Source of the DNA: CAVTLG01 sp963735495 | Lineage (GTDB): Bacteria > Chloroflexota > Ktedonobacteria > Ktedonobacterales > Ktedonobacteraceae | NCBI GenBank assembly: GCA_963735495.1 | Contig: CAVTLG010000014.1 | Location: forward strand, 1,178,001 to 1,242,000 | Reading direction: 5' to 3' | Length of the DNA stretch: 64,000 nt | Program-made: the position numbers and the translations under genes | Part shown: one piece after another, positions 52,001-58,901 of the stretch | Numbering within the stretch: position 1 is the stretch's first letter | Layout of the letters: every line of letters starts with the position of its first letter | The notes under the pieces: generated by a model | Database searches by the model: none | Seen by the model: the letters and a program-made list of their open reading frames with translations, nothing else | Told to the model about the DNA's origin: nothing

Positions 52001-54908
52001 CTTAGAGGCACTGGCCGCCGCTTTTGACGGGAGCAAGTCATCTATCAAGCGTCAGGTTCTCTCGCGGCATCTAGGTTGGGGTACGACAAAAATTGGGAGT
52101 TATCTCAATGATAAGGATAAATCATCCCTTGCCTTCATTCCCCCTCGTTTGCGCAGAGTGAGTTTGGATGAGCCAGTTGACATTGAGGTCAGCGGGCCGT
52201 TGCGCTTTCTCAATCAACAGGATCCTCTGGTTGCGGCTCAGATGCGCGCCTTTACTCCACAAGGTGCAGGCGCTTTTACTTCGTATCTCTTACCCCAGGC
52301 GTTGCTCGAACTGAAAGCGCGTACGGCATCCCAGGCCGGTCTCCATATCATTTTAGATAGCGCGTTGCACCATAAAATGTATCGTGATGAAGTATCCAGC
52401 CTGTTTGGGCATGAGATAGCGAAAACTTTGCCCGTATTCTTTCAGGAGCAAGCTGTTCCAGAGGGGTTTCGCGCCACTCTGAATAATAATCTGGCGAGGC
52501 GAGGATTCTCGGCACAGGTGCAGGTCAGTGATGAAGAGCTTACTGCAGCGCTCCACACGTATTGGGGAGAAGGGATCAGCTTGAGAAAGTCTCCGCTCAA
52601 TCAAAAGGAGGTCATAAAGAACGTTCTTGCTGGCAAAGATCAGCTTGTGACAGCCGCGACTGGTGGTGGAAAATCACTCTGTTTCCAGTTGCCAGCTATT
52701 CTATACGCACAAGATGCGATTCCCAGAGTAACGATTGTTATCTCGCCATTGATTGCTCTAAGGCAAGATCAGGTTAAAGCCCTCAATGAGAAAGGTGTCT
52801 TTTCTGCCATATTTTTAAATTCGACGCTCAGCTCAGTTGACAGAGGCCATTACTTGCAAGGAGTGAGGCGCGGCGATTACTCGATCGTCTATGTTGCGCC
52901 CGAACAGGTTTACTCAGCGGCCTTGCGCAAAGCATTGGGCGAGCGCGAAATAGGTCTGGTTGCTATTGACGAAGCGCACTGTGTTAGCCAATGGGGCCAT
53001 AATTTTCGTACAGCTTACTTCAAGCTCAAAGATTGGATTGCGTTACTGAGTACGGACAAGCAGCGAGCTTTCCCGCTTCTGGCACTCACTGCCACGGCGA
53101 GGTCAGGTCATCGAGAGAGCAATGAGCAAAGCACGGTACGGGATATTATCGAGAAATTGGGCCTGAAGCAAAAAGAGGAAGAGGTCAAGCAGGCTTCGCC
53201 GGAGCGTCCAGAACTAAAATTGCGCATCGAGCGCATCGATGTACCCTGTCCAGCTTGCAGCTTCCTCTCTTATGGGTACCAAAGAGTGCGGTGCGGAAAT
53301 GAGCGTTGTCGTCACGTGTTTGAAGTGACAAAAGAGCAGATCGGGGAGCAGAAGATGACCAGATTGATTCGCCTGCTCTCATCCGACGCGGAGGGCGGTT
53401 TGCGCAAATGCTGGGACCAACAGCCCGCAGACAAACGCCAGCGGGGCATTATTTATTGCAGAGAAACGAAAGAGACAGAAAAGGTATGCGATAAGCTTCG
53501 GCGTGCTATCTCTGGCCTAGAAATTGAGAGTTACCACGGCAAACAGTCGTCGGAACATCGTCAGGATATCCAGCGTCGTTTCGCCAACGATGATGCCGAT
53601 AGATTAGATATCGTAGTAGCTACCAGTGCTTTTGGGATGGGGATTGACGCTCGGCGTTTAGGTTTTGTCATTCACTTTGATGTGCCAGGTAGCCTTGAAG
53701 CGTATTATCAGGAGGCGGGCCGCGCTGGCCGTGACGCGGCATTTACCCCTGGGAATCCAGCGCAATGTATTTTGCTCTTCCACGAGAACGATCTGGATGG
53801 TCAACGTGGACTCAATGATATGAGTAAGATAGAAGAGCTAGAGATAGAGCTAGTCTATCAGGCTCTCAGCAAGATCAGGGGTTCTCGACGTCAAGAAATT
53901 TTGGTGCAGCCGGGTGTGATCGCATATCTGACCGGCCTCGACAAGGACAAGAATAAGATTGAGGCTGCTCTCTATTACCTGGAACAGCATACGCAGGCCA
54001 ATGGGAATCGCCCGCTGGAGCGTCGAGAAAACGCAACCAGATTCTGGCATATTAAATTTGAGCAAGGGTATCTGGAGCGAATCAACGATCCTAATCTGAG
54101 CCCACGCTCAAAGCAACTCGTGGATGTTTTTTGTCATACACAACCATTTCAACTCAACGAAGAGTGTCCCGTGATTGTGGATAGCGATGAACTGATGCTC
54201 TATCTCAACTGGGGCCGAGAAGAAATAGACGATGAGAAAGAGAACCTGAAAAATCGAGGGATTATTTGCGAATCTGAAAATATACTTATCAATTGGAACA
54301 AAAGCAAGGACCAATGCTACGCATTTATAGGCATACTCATACAGAATATAAGAGTTTCTCTGAGCCATATAGATAATTTGCATCAACATGCCTTGCGAAA
54401 AGGGGAAATGGTTGAGTTTTCTATACAGAACTTAACTGATAGTGAGAGATTAAACACCACAGATATGTCAATAGACACTTTTATCGCTTTTTTGAATAAA
54501 TTAAGCCAAAATGCTGCTAGCGATCTACAGTTGTTCACAAAGTTCACGAAAAAATCGTCTGAAAGCTACCAGGTGCAGCTAAAAATGCCCGCTAATGATT
54601 CTTTATCTGCACATATCAATGCCGTTCTAAGCAAAGTCAAGGAACAACTTTGCCAGCCAATTGATGCATTCGGTGTTGATAAGATCGCTACGGAGAAACA
54701 ACACCTCGTCGAGAATAAATGCTCTACGGATCTGGTTACAGAAGTGCCCGATCGCGTAGCTCGGCAGCAACTTCACCAGGCATTACACTGGTTGGAGTTG
54801 CTTAGTTTACTGGATCTTCCGAAAGTGGATGATCGTGGGGCCACGATGCGGATAGCATTTCTCCAAGATAATATCTCATGGTTCGCTCATTTTCCAGACG
54901 GAAATTAA
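49083..54908 (+). CDS. DnaQ-like exonuclease / degenerate DinG-like / RecQ helicase fusion; 3' end replaced by IS
   Basis: Up to 1941 aa. Domain order: an alpha-helical N-terminus; a DEDDh exonuclease (VVVIDLESE at about 311, GHNLQAFDAPHL at about 398, HHALPDARA at about 455); a region with DinG-like order but lost catalytic motifs (AIESGQDILLE where Walker A should be, SCVAHQAAYTASDKSQLLLATHES, LIVDDLDDL instead of DEAH, and a C-lobe with FTSYLLPQALLELKA and LHIILDSALHHKMY but no GRxxR); then a RecQ helicase (ATGGGKSLCFQLPA at about 1188, AIDEAHCVSQWGH, a CPAC...CGNERC zinc-like insert, QEAGRAGRD at about 1543). The first possible start is a TTG and no ATG lies before codon 142, so the 5' end is uncertain. 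The last eleven codons and stop lie within the terminus of the IS1634-type element. Confidence 0.85.
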   Translation: MACRGWEGCQRFFRPTHQKPVRVTKLQSHTRIPWVTPDFWASHLELVCQFVSITSQDARIFQACSKIGARYQQLFDPQSVPDERLQANVQKLAYILTSLPEADRPQVLEHLAPEDRGAVHLLIKLKPFTITGLKDLAQQLAMRLKPELRTDDLFTDFYLVLDSYGVSPEAANWLYAQILVSEQKYTDAQPLLTRLAEQRPTPDILWLRIEVLTKTQTEPAELIQALLQFIVFIPNKHDKRIGRARERIGQLYEQQHNYQSIIAAFQAYEEAEKFYQEVEPDRPTAPLLLDYRAGRWEKISDLHAHTDFAFPPVVVIDLESEYQPDAPLGSTVFEVGAVCFKGGTELHSYRAIIQRQRDFIASKVEQEQDQAKPLAQVIEELQAFIEQSRQSFQDAIIVGHNLQAFDAPHLRAMGLSINNDQIIDTFTFARLLHPDSIHHNLPLLCKHYEIPLTEAHHALPDARACAYLLYKLGNELVEHRANLLAGFRAFVPVGSAFDRAVLKPRKQEAFPGYAWELNPTPTRIDALPQLKDANKASTGIVSAIESGQDILLERFDPQGTYASKLPTDRRVVVTVATRNRLERLLAAARERNDLFVLPDPRTLLCPQRLREFIGYEDDPQIKLALFCLYQAGHNHDARTLYPLRLPPTPPKLPGSDEAMSKINQENERIQRLKQILLASCCANDPEHVESCVAHQAAYTASDKSQLLLATHESFLHQSSQVDGDLLIVDDLDDLQMHFAEYLAKRVTAQELFHQSPAVHQLLNAYLSSYAKEHQHGSLSHERLPLSRIERDLTRPQGEDEKSLLARLKEQNQVGYSVAATLADFLQANSRQVEQGSGYVHAYWFELGFTPLANDTGRELEQWGFYGIHEYIPQAFRQRFWQPFRQHILCGTAVSLGQEQAKFLRCFFGTSKNVRFLADERTPATIVIPDQKIIRPASFLARRLWAEDAGAFLYKLACSSQEQTIAVTLSPSMILEALAAAFDGSKSSIKRQVLSRHLGWGTTKIGSYLNDKDKSSLAFIPPRLRRVSLDEPVDIEVSGPLRFLNQQDPLVAAQMRAFTPQGAGAFTSYLLPQALLELKARTASQAGLHIILDSALHHKMYRDEVSSLFGHEIAKTLPVFFQEQAVPEGFRATLNNNLARRGFSAQVQVSDEELTAALHTYWGEGISLRKSPLNQKEVIKNVLAGKDQLVTAATGGGKSLCFQLPAILYAQDAIPRVTIVISPLIALRQDQVKALNEKGVFSAIFLNSTLSSVDRGHYLQGVRRGDYSIVYVAPEQVYSAALRKALGEREIGLVAIDEAHCVSQWGHNFRTAYFKLKDWIALLSTDKQRAFPLLALTATARSGHRESNEQSTVRDIIEKLGLKQKEEEVKQASPERPELKLRIERIDVPCPACSFLSYGYQRVRCGNERCRHVFEVTKEQIGEQKMTRLIRLLSSDAEGGLRKCWDQQPADKRQRGIIYCRETKETEKVCDKLRRAISGLEIESYHGKQSSEHRQDIQRRFANDDADRLDIVVATSAFGMGIDARRLGFVIHFDVPGSLEAYYQEAGRAGRDAAFTPGNPAQCILLFHENDLDGQRGLNDMSKIEELEIELVYQALSKIRGSRRQEILVQPGVIAYLTGLDKDKNKIEAALYYLEQHTQANGNRPLERRENATRFWHIKFEQGYLERINDPNLSPRSKQLVDVFCHTQPFQLNEECPVIVDSDELMLYLNWGREEIDDEKENLKNRGIICESENILINWNKSKDQCYAFIGILIQNIRVSLSHIDNLHQHALRKGEMVEFSIQNLTDSERLNTTDMSIDTFIAFLNKLSQNAASDLQLFTKFTKKSSESYQVQLKMPANDSLSAHINAVLSKVKEQLCQPIDAFGVDKIATEKQHLVENKCSTDLVTEVPDRVARQQLHQALHWLELLSLLDLPKVDDRGATMRIAFLQDNISWFAHFPDGN
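54875..54889 (+). repeat. IS1634-type left terminal inverted repeat
   Basis: CTCATGGTTCGCTCA. It lies inside the 3' end of the helicase frame. Confidence 0.85.
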
Positions 54909-56614
54909 GAATCATCCGCCAATTGAGAATAGATGACAGGCGTAAAGCCTAATAATGTTAAAATTTCTTGCTGAAGCGAAGAAAGCGGCGTGATATGGCG
55001 TTGTATGAAACCAGGAGCACGAACGATGGTAAGCGTCACTTCATGGAAGGCTTCCAATAAGCGTTCCGCAGTCGGTTGATTCGTGCGACGTTTGGGATTT
55101 CCTGCGTAGAGTCCAGCAAGCTCTCCTTTCAGCTCTTGTAAACGTTGACGAACGACCCCTTCCAACAGCGTTAAAACACGCAAAGCAATCGTCAACAAGC
55201 GCACTAATCCTACTCGATGATCATCACGTTGCACATAGAGAGGAGCCAATGAGAAAGGATGTCCTTTGAGGCGCCCGAAGCACCGCTCGACAAGATATTC
55301 ATCATAATATGCCTCTACAGCTTGTTCTAAAGAAAGATATTCTTTTTCCTGATTCGTCACATACACACGCCAGCTCAGATGGCTTATCGTATACTCGAGG
55401 GATTTTTCCACTCGTGTACTCTTAATCGTAAAAAGGCTCTCTTGACGTGCTGAGGAGATTTTTCCTCTATAAGCACGAACCGGTATTTCCCGCTTTTCTT
55501 CATAAATAGCAATCTCTAATAAATCTTCCACGCGAAATATCTTTAACACCTCTTGTATGGCTCTCTCTACTTCCACACGTGTTTTTAGGCGCTGCTTTCC
55601 TTGCTTTCTCACCAATAGCTCCTGTATAGCTTGCTCTGCTTTTTCTAAGCGTTCTAGTAAAGAACGCTTCGCTCCTTCTGCTCCACCCATTGATTGAATC
55701 AGCAATCGACGTTCTGTCCATGCAGATATCTGCCCATCTCTCTCGCTATCCAGCTCTTGGATCATTTCATACCCCTGAGCAATACAAATATGCTCATTTT
55801 TCTCATTCACGCGTTCAACCTTTATAAGTGGCTCTCCGTTCTTTCTCAGGCTATCCACTTCTTGCTGGATTTGCTGTGATGAGATGTGTATGGCTGAAAG
55901 AGGGCATAAATAAAAATCTTTCGAGGATTGAATGGTAGCACGTGTTTGAAATGCTGCCATCTTGCAATCCCCTATATACAACAACCCTTCTCTTTTCAGT
56001 CCTTCACGCACCCGCTTTATGATCGGCAGGTATACCGGGTCATCTGCCTTTTCACCCGAAATCACTTCGGTCGCCAATGGCATTCCCAAAGGATCCAAAC
56101 TGGCGAGCACCAGTTTGAGTTGTGGCAGGTCAGGTCGATGGTCTTTGCTGTGCCCGAATTGCAGTAATCCCTGCTCATTCACTTCAGCATAACTCATGAC
56201 GCTCGTTGTATCAACACGTATGCGTGCTTTTTGCATATCATACACTCGCACCAGGCTTCCCATCAAATCCTGTTCAAAGGCCGTCCAATTGATATCACTG
56301 CTTAGAGCATGTAAAACATCTGCAAGACGATCATCTGTCATATCTCGTGGTTCAAGCGTCTTCAATCCGCAGCCACGTAGTATTTCTTTTCGTCGCATTG
56401 CCCACTCTTGTACATGGTGCATTTTATGATCCGCTTCTGAAAGGATATGGGAGAGCCAGACCATCGTCACGTTTCCTACGCTTAATCCCTTCCGATTGCC
56501 ATGAACTGGGATATGCTTATCTAGCAGCTCAGATATATTCATGCGCTGCATGTGTGCTAGTAATAGCGCAATATCATCTACACGTTCAGTTTCAATGTTC
56601 AATGTCTCTTTCAT
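54905..56614 (-). CDS. IS1634-family transposase
   Basis: This 569-aa protein shows the IS1634-group layout: an N-terminal helical region (DDIALLLAHM), the first catalytic Asp in RVDTTSVMSY, the second in LYIGDCKMAA, and the Glu region YDEYLVERCFGRLKGHPFSLAPLYVQRDDH. The length is normal and the frame is intact, so the element may be active. The stop overlaps the helicase stop on the other strand (54905-54908). Confidence 0.88.
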   Translation of the reverse strand: MKETLNIETERVDDIALLLAHMQRMNISELLDKHIPVHGNRKGLSVGNVTMVWLSHILSEADHKMHHVQEWAMRRKEILRGCGLKTLEPRDMTDDRLADVLHALSSDINWTAFEQDLMGSLVRVYDMQKARIRVDTTSVMSYAEVNEQGLLQFGHSKDHRPDLPQLKLVLASLDPLGMPLATEVISGEKADDPVYLPIIKRVREGLKREGLLYIGDCKMAAFQTRATIQSSKDFYLCPLSAIHISSQQIQQEVDSLRKNGEPLIKVERVNEKNEHICIAQGYEMIQELDSERDGQISAWTERRLLIQSMGGAEGAKRSLLERLEKAEQAIQELLVRKQGKQRLKTRVEVERAIQEVLKIFRVEDLLEIAIYEEKREIPVRAYRGKISSARQESLFTIKSTRVEKSLEYTISHLSWRVYVTNQEKEYLSLEQAVEAYYDEYLVERCFGRLKGHPFSLAPLYVQRDDHRVGLVRLLTIALRVLTLLEGVVRQRLQELKGELAGLYAGNPKRRTNQPTAERLLEAFHEVTLTIVRAPGFIQRHITPLSSLQQEILTLLGFTPVIYSQLADDS

Positions 56615-56653
56615 GCTTGTAGTGTATTACAATTTTGAAATCTCGTCAAAATT

Positions 56654-56668
56654 TGAGCGAACCATGAG
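56654..56668 (-). repeat. IS1634-type right terminal inverted repeat
   Basis: The reverse strand reads CTCATGGTTCGCTCA. It abuts the repetitive tail segment 56669-56896. Confidence 0.85.
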
Positions 56669-56896
56669 TCGTGTCATGCCACTTGTCGCCTTTGCCCCTG
56701 CTGTCGTGTCGTCTGTCGTGCTCGTGCCAGAACGTGTCGTGTCGCCTTCCTTCTGTGGAAGGTGTCGTGTCGTGTCGCTCGTTCTGGCAGTACCAGAGGA
56801 TGTCCTGTCGCTTGCCGCTTTTTCCTCTGCTGTCGTGTTCCAGGGCGAGCATGTTGTATTATCTGCCCTGATTGTGCCAGGGGAGGTTGTGTCACG
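56669..56896 (-). pseudogene. Detached tail of the four-TM repeat protein
   Basis: On the reverse strand this encodes a Thr/Asp/Ser-rich repetitive stretch (RDTTSPGTIRADNTT, SDRTSSGTARTSDTTRH, AGAKATSGMT). It is collinear and in frame with the end of the gene at 62066-63298 once the 5,151-bp element and one target copy are removed. It is truncated on the other side by the IS1634-type element. On the DNA level it is rich in TGTCGTGTC. Confidence 0.8.
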
Positions 56897-56905
56897 TTTC
56901 TCGTG
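56897..56905 (+). repeat. Left copy of 9-bp target duplication
   Basis: TTTCTCGTG directly before the left terminal repeat. Confidence 0.88.
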
Positions 56906-56927
56906 GGGTGCCCCATAGCTTTTTGCA
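56906..56927 (+). repeat. Left terminal inverted repeat of the 5.15-kb element
   Basis: Starts GGGTGCCCCATAGC and ends TTTTTGCA. It differs from the right copy at its fifth base (G against C). Confidence 0.88.
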
Positions 56928-57017
56928 TTCCAGCCAAGCATGAGTTTATCGGGGAGAGACCAGTGCACAAGGAACGTGGTACGATAGATCCATCAAGAAG
57001 AGGGGAGCAGAAAGCCG

Positions 57018-58752
57018 ATGGATGACCAGGACTTACGGCAAATGAGTACCGAGATCCTGACGGAGATCAAAGCATGGCGCAGAGCCAATCCCAGAGCGAC
57101 GTATGTGCAGATCGAAGACGAGGTCCACACGCGCATGATGCAATTGGAAGCCAGACTCATAGAAAATGCCATGGAGGAGAGTCCGAGCCGGGAGTGGGGA
57201 AGAGGGTCGAAGCACGAAGCGGTGGTGTGTCCCACCTGTGCCACGCCCTTGCAGGCGCGAGGCAAACACAAGCGAACCTTACAGGGAAATGGAGGAGAAG
57301 AGGTGATGCTCTCCCGAACCTACGGGACCTGCTCCACATGTGGGGAAGGTCTTTTTCCCCCTCGATGAGGAATTGGGGTTACTGCCAGGGAAGCTCGCGC
57401 CACGCCAATACGAACATCTGGTACACTTAGCCTGTTTCATGCCCTTTGAAAAAGTTGTGCAGATGATGGAAGAACTGGTTTCAGTGCAGATGCACGAAGA
57501 AACAGTCCGTCGACTCACCGAGCAGGCCGGGAGCTGGATGGAAGCCGTGCAGACAGCGGAAGCCCAGGCGGATGATGAGCCAGAGTCACAAGAGGAGCTC
57601 CCGCTGCAACGATGCGTCTTCAGTGCCGATGGGGCGATGATTTCGCTGGTCCACAAACAATGGGTAGAAACGCGCACGGTCGCCATTGGTGAGCCACAAG
57701 AGAAACGCAATGCCCAGGGAGAACGAGAGATCCATGTCGGTTCTCTCTCCTATTTTTCCAGGCTCACGGATGCGTCGACGTTTACCGATCTGGCAGCCGT
57801 GGAGATGCGGCGGCGCAAGGTGGCACAGGCAAAGGAGGTCTGCGCGGTGATGGATGGAGCCGACTGGCTGCAAGCCTTTACGGAGAGACATCGGCCTGAC
57901 GCAGTGCGTATCCTGGATTTTCCTCATGCCGGTGAACACATTACCAAACTGCTGGAAGCCCTGGAGCAAGCCGAGATGCATTTTCCTCCTCAGATGCTTC
58001 ATCGATGTTTGCATCTCCTCAAGCATCGAGGTCCCCGTGCTCTGCTGCGCATGGCTGATCGTCTGGGAAGTGAGCAGGCCCAACACAAAGGGGTCCCTGA
58101 GCATCTGGACTACCTGCAGAAACGAGAGGCATTGATGCACTACCCCCAGTTCCGACGCAACGGCTGGCCGATTGGTTCTGGCATGGTGGAGAGCGCCAAC
58201 AAGAATGTCGTCGAGGCTCGTCTCAAGGGAACTGGGATGCATTGGCAACGTACGCAGGTCAATCCCATGCTGGCCTTGCGCACGGCGGTCTGTAATGACC
58301 GGTGGCGCGAAATGTGGCAAAAGGCGCTCGGGCACCAGCGACAGCTTCAAGCCTTTCAACGGTCGGCGCGCGTGAGGCTCCGGGCACAGGCTTCCCTTGG
58401 GGTTGGCGGCAATCCATCCCGCCTGTCCTCCTCTCTTCCCCAATCTGCTGCTCTCTCTCAGGAAATCCCTCCTGCTGCCGCTTCCCACTCTGCATCGAAG
58501 ACAGATGCGGCTTCTCTGCCGACCGCAACACCGTCCGGTTCCTGCCGCCGTTCCAGTCGGCGCAAACAGCAGACTGCCCGCAATCGGGTGAAATATTTCC
58601 CGCAAGGATCCTCTGAAGTCAACGCAGACGTGTGCCCGTGTGGAACGCCCTTGGTGCGTTTCAAGGGACACCGACCCAAAGCGTACTGCTCTGATCGCTG
58701 TCGCCAACGTGCGCGCCGCCTGCGACAGCAGTCCGATCTTGAAAAAGGGTAA
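57018..58752 (+). CDS. ISKra4-type transposase, split by a frameshift at T5C5
   Basis: The first frame (57018-57368) holds the N-terminal part with a zinc-binding pair (CPTCATPLQARGKHKRTLQ and CSTCGEG). The second (from about 57350 to 58752) holds the core (DGAMISLVHKQW, GSLSYFSRLTDA, VMDGADWLQAF, DFPHAGEH, NGWPIGSGMVESANK) and a C-terminal zinc-ribbon (CPCGTPLVRF, YCSDRCRQRAR). This is the ISKra4 family as I know it from Ktedonobacteria. Expected sequence at the join is EGLFPLDEELG; one extra C in the run TTTTTCCCCC (57352-57361) puts it out of frame. It could be an inactivating indel or +1 recoding. The large antisense open frame across this gene is a shadow. Confidence 0.82.
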
Positions 58753-58759
58753 GTTTCTT

Positions 58760-58774
58760 CCCTTTGCCAAAGGG
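58760..58774. terminator. Short hairpin after the transposase gene
   Basis: CCCTTTG-C-CAAAGGG, eight bases after the stop at 58752. It is a perfect 7-bp stem with a one-base loop, without a U run. The rest of 58753-58901 shows no gene. Confidence 0.35.
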
Positions 58775-58901
58775 AGAGAGCACCCAGGGTTGTAGGCCTC
58801 TATCCATGCTTGGAACAAAAAATCGGAAGAGTAAAGCAACGCCCAGGTATTCCGTGTGGAGTATCTGGGCATGTCTCCGTCATTCTCCATTCCTCATTCC
58901 A

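Larger units (their letters stand above)
54875..56668 (-). mobile_element. IS1634-type (IS4-related) insertion sequence, 1,794 bp
   Basis: Terminal inverted repeats CTCATGGTTCGCTCA lie at 54875-54889 and, on the reverse strand, at 56654-56668. They are identical over 15 bases, with partial match further in. One transposase gene fills the interior. No target duplication was found. Confidence 0.85.

Noticed and set aside
56669..56905. TGTCGTGTC repeats with spacers, CRISPR-like at first sight
   Set aside because: Repeat units are short, degenerate and irregularly spaced, and they are explained by the Thr/Asp-rich coding tail on the reverse strand. No cas genes are present.
57586..58890. 434-codon open frame on the - strand
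   Set aside because: It lies antisense to the ISKra4-type transposase, whose motifs are clear; the antisense translation has no recognisable domain.
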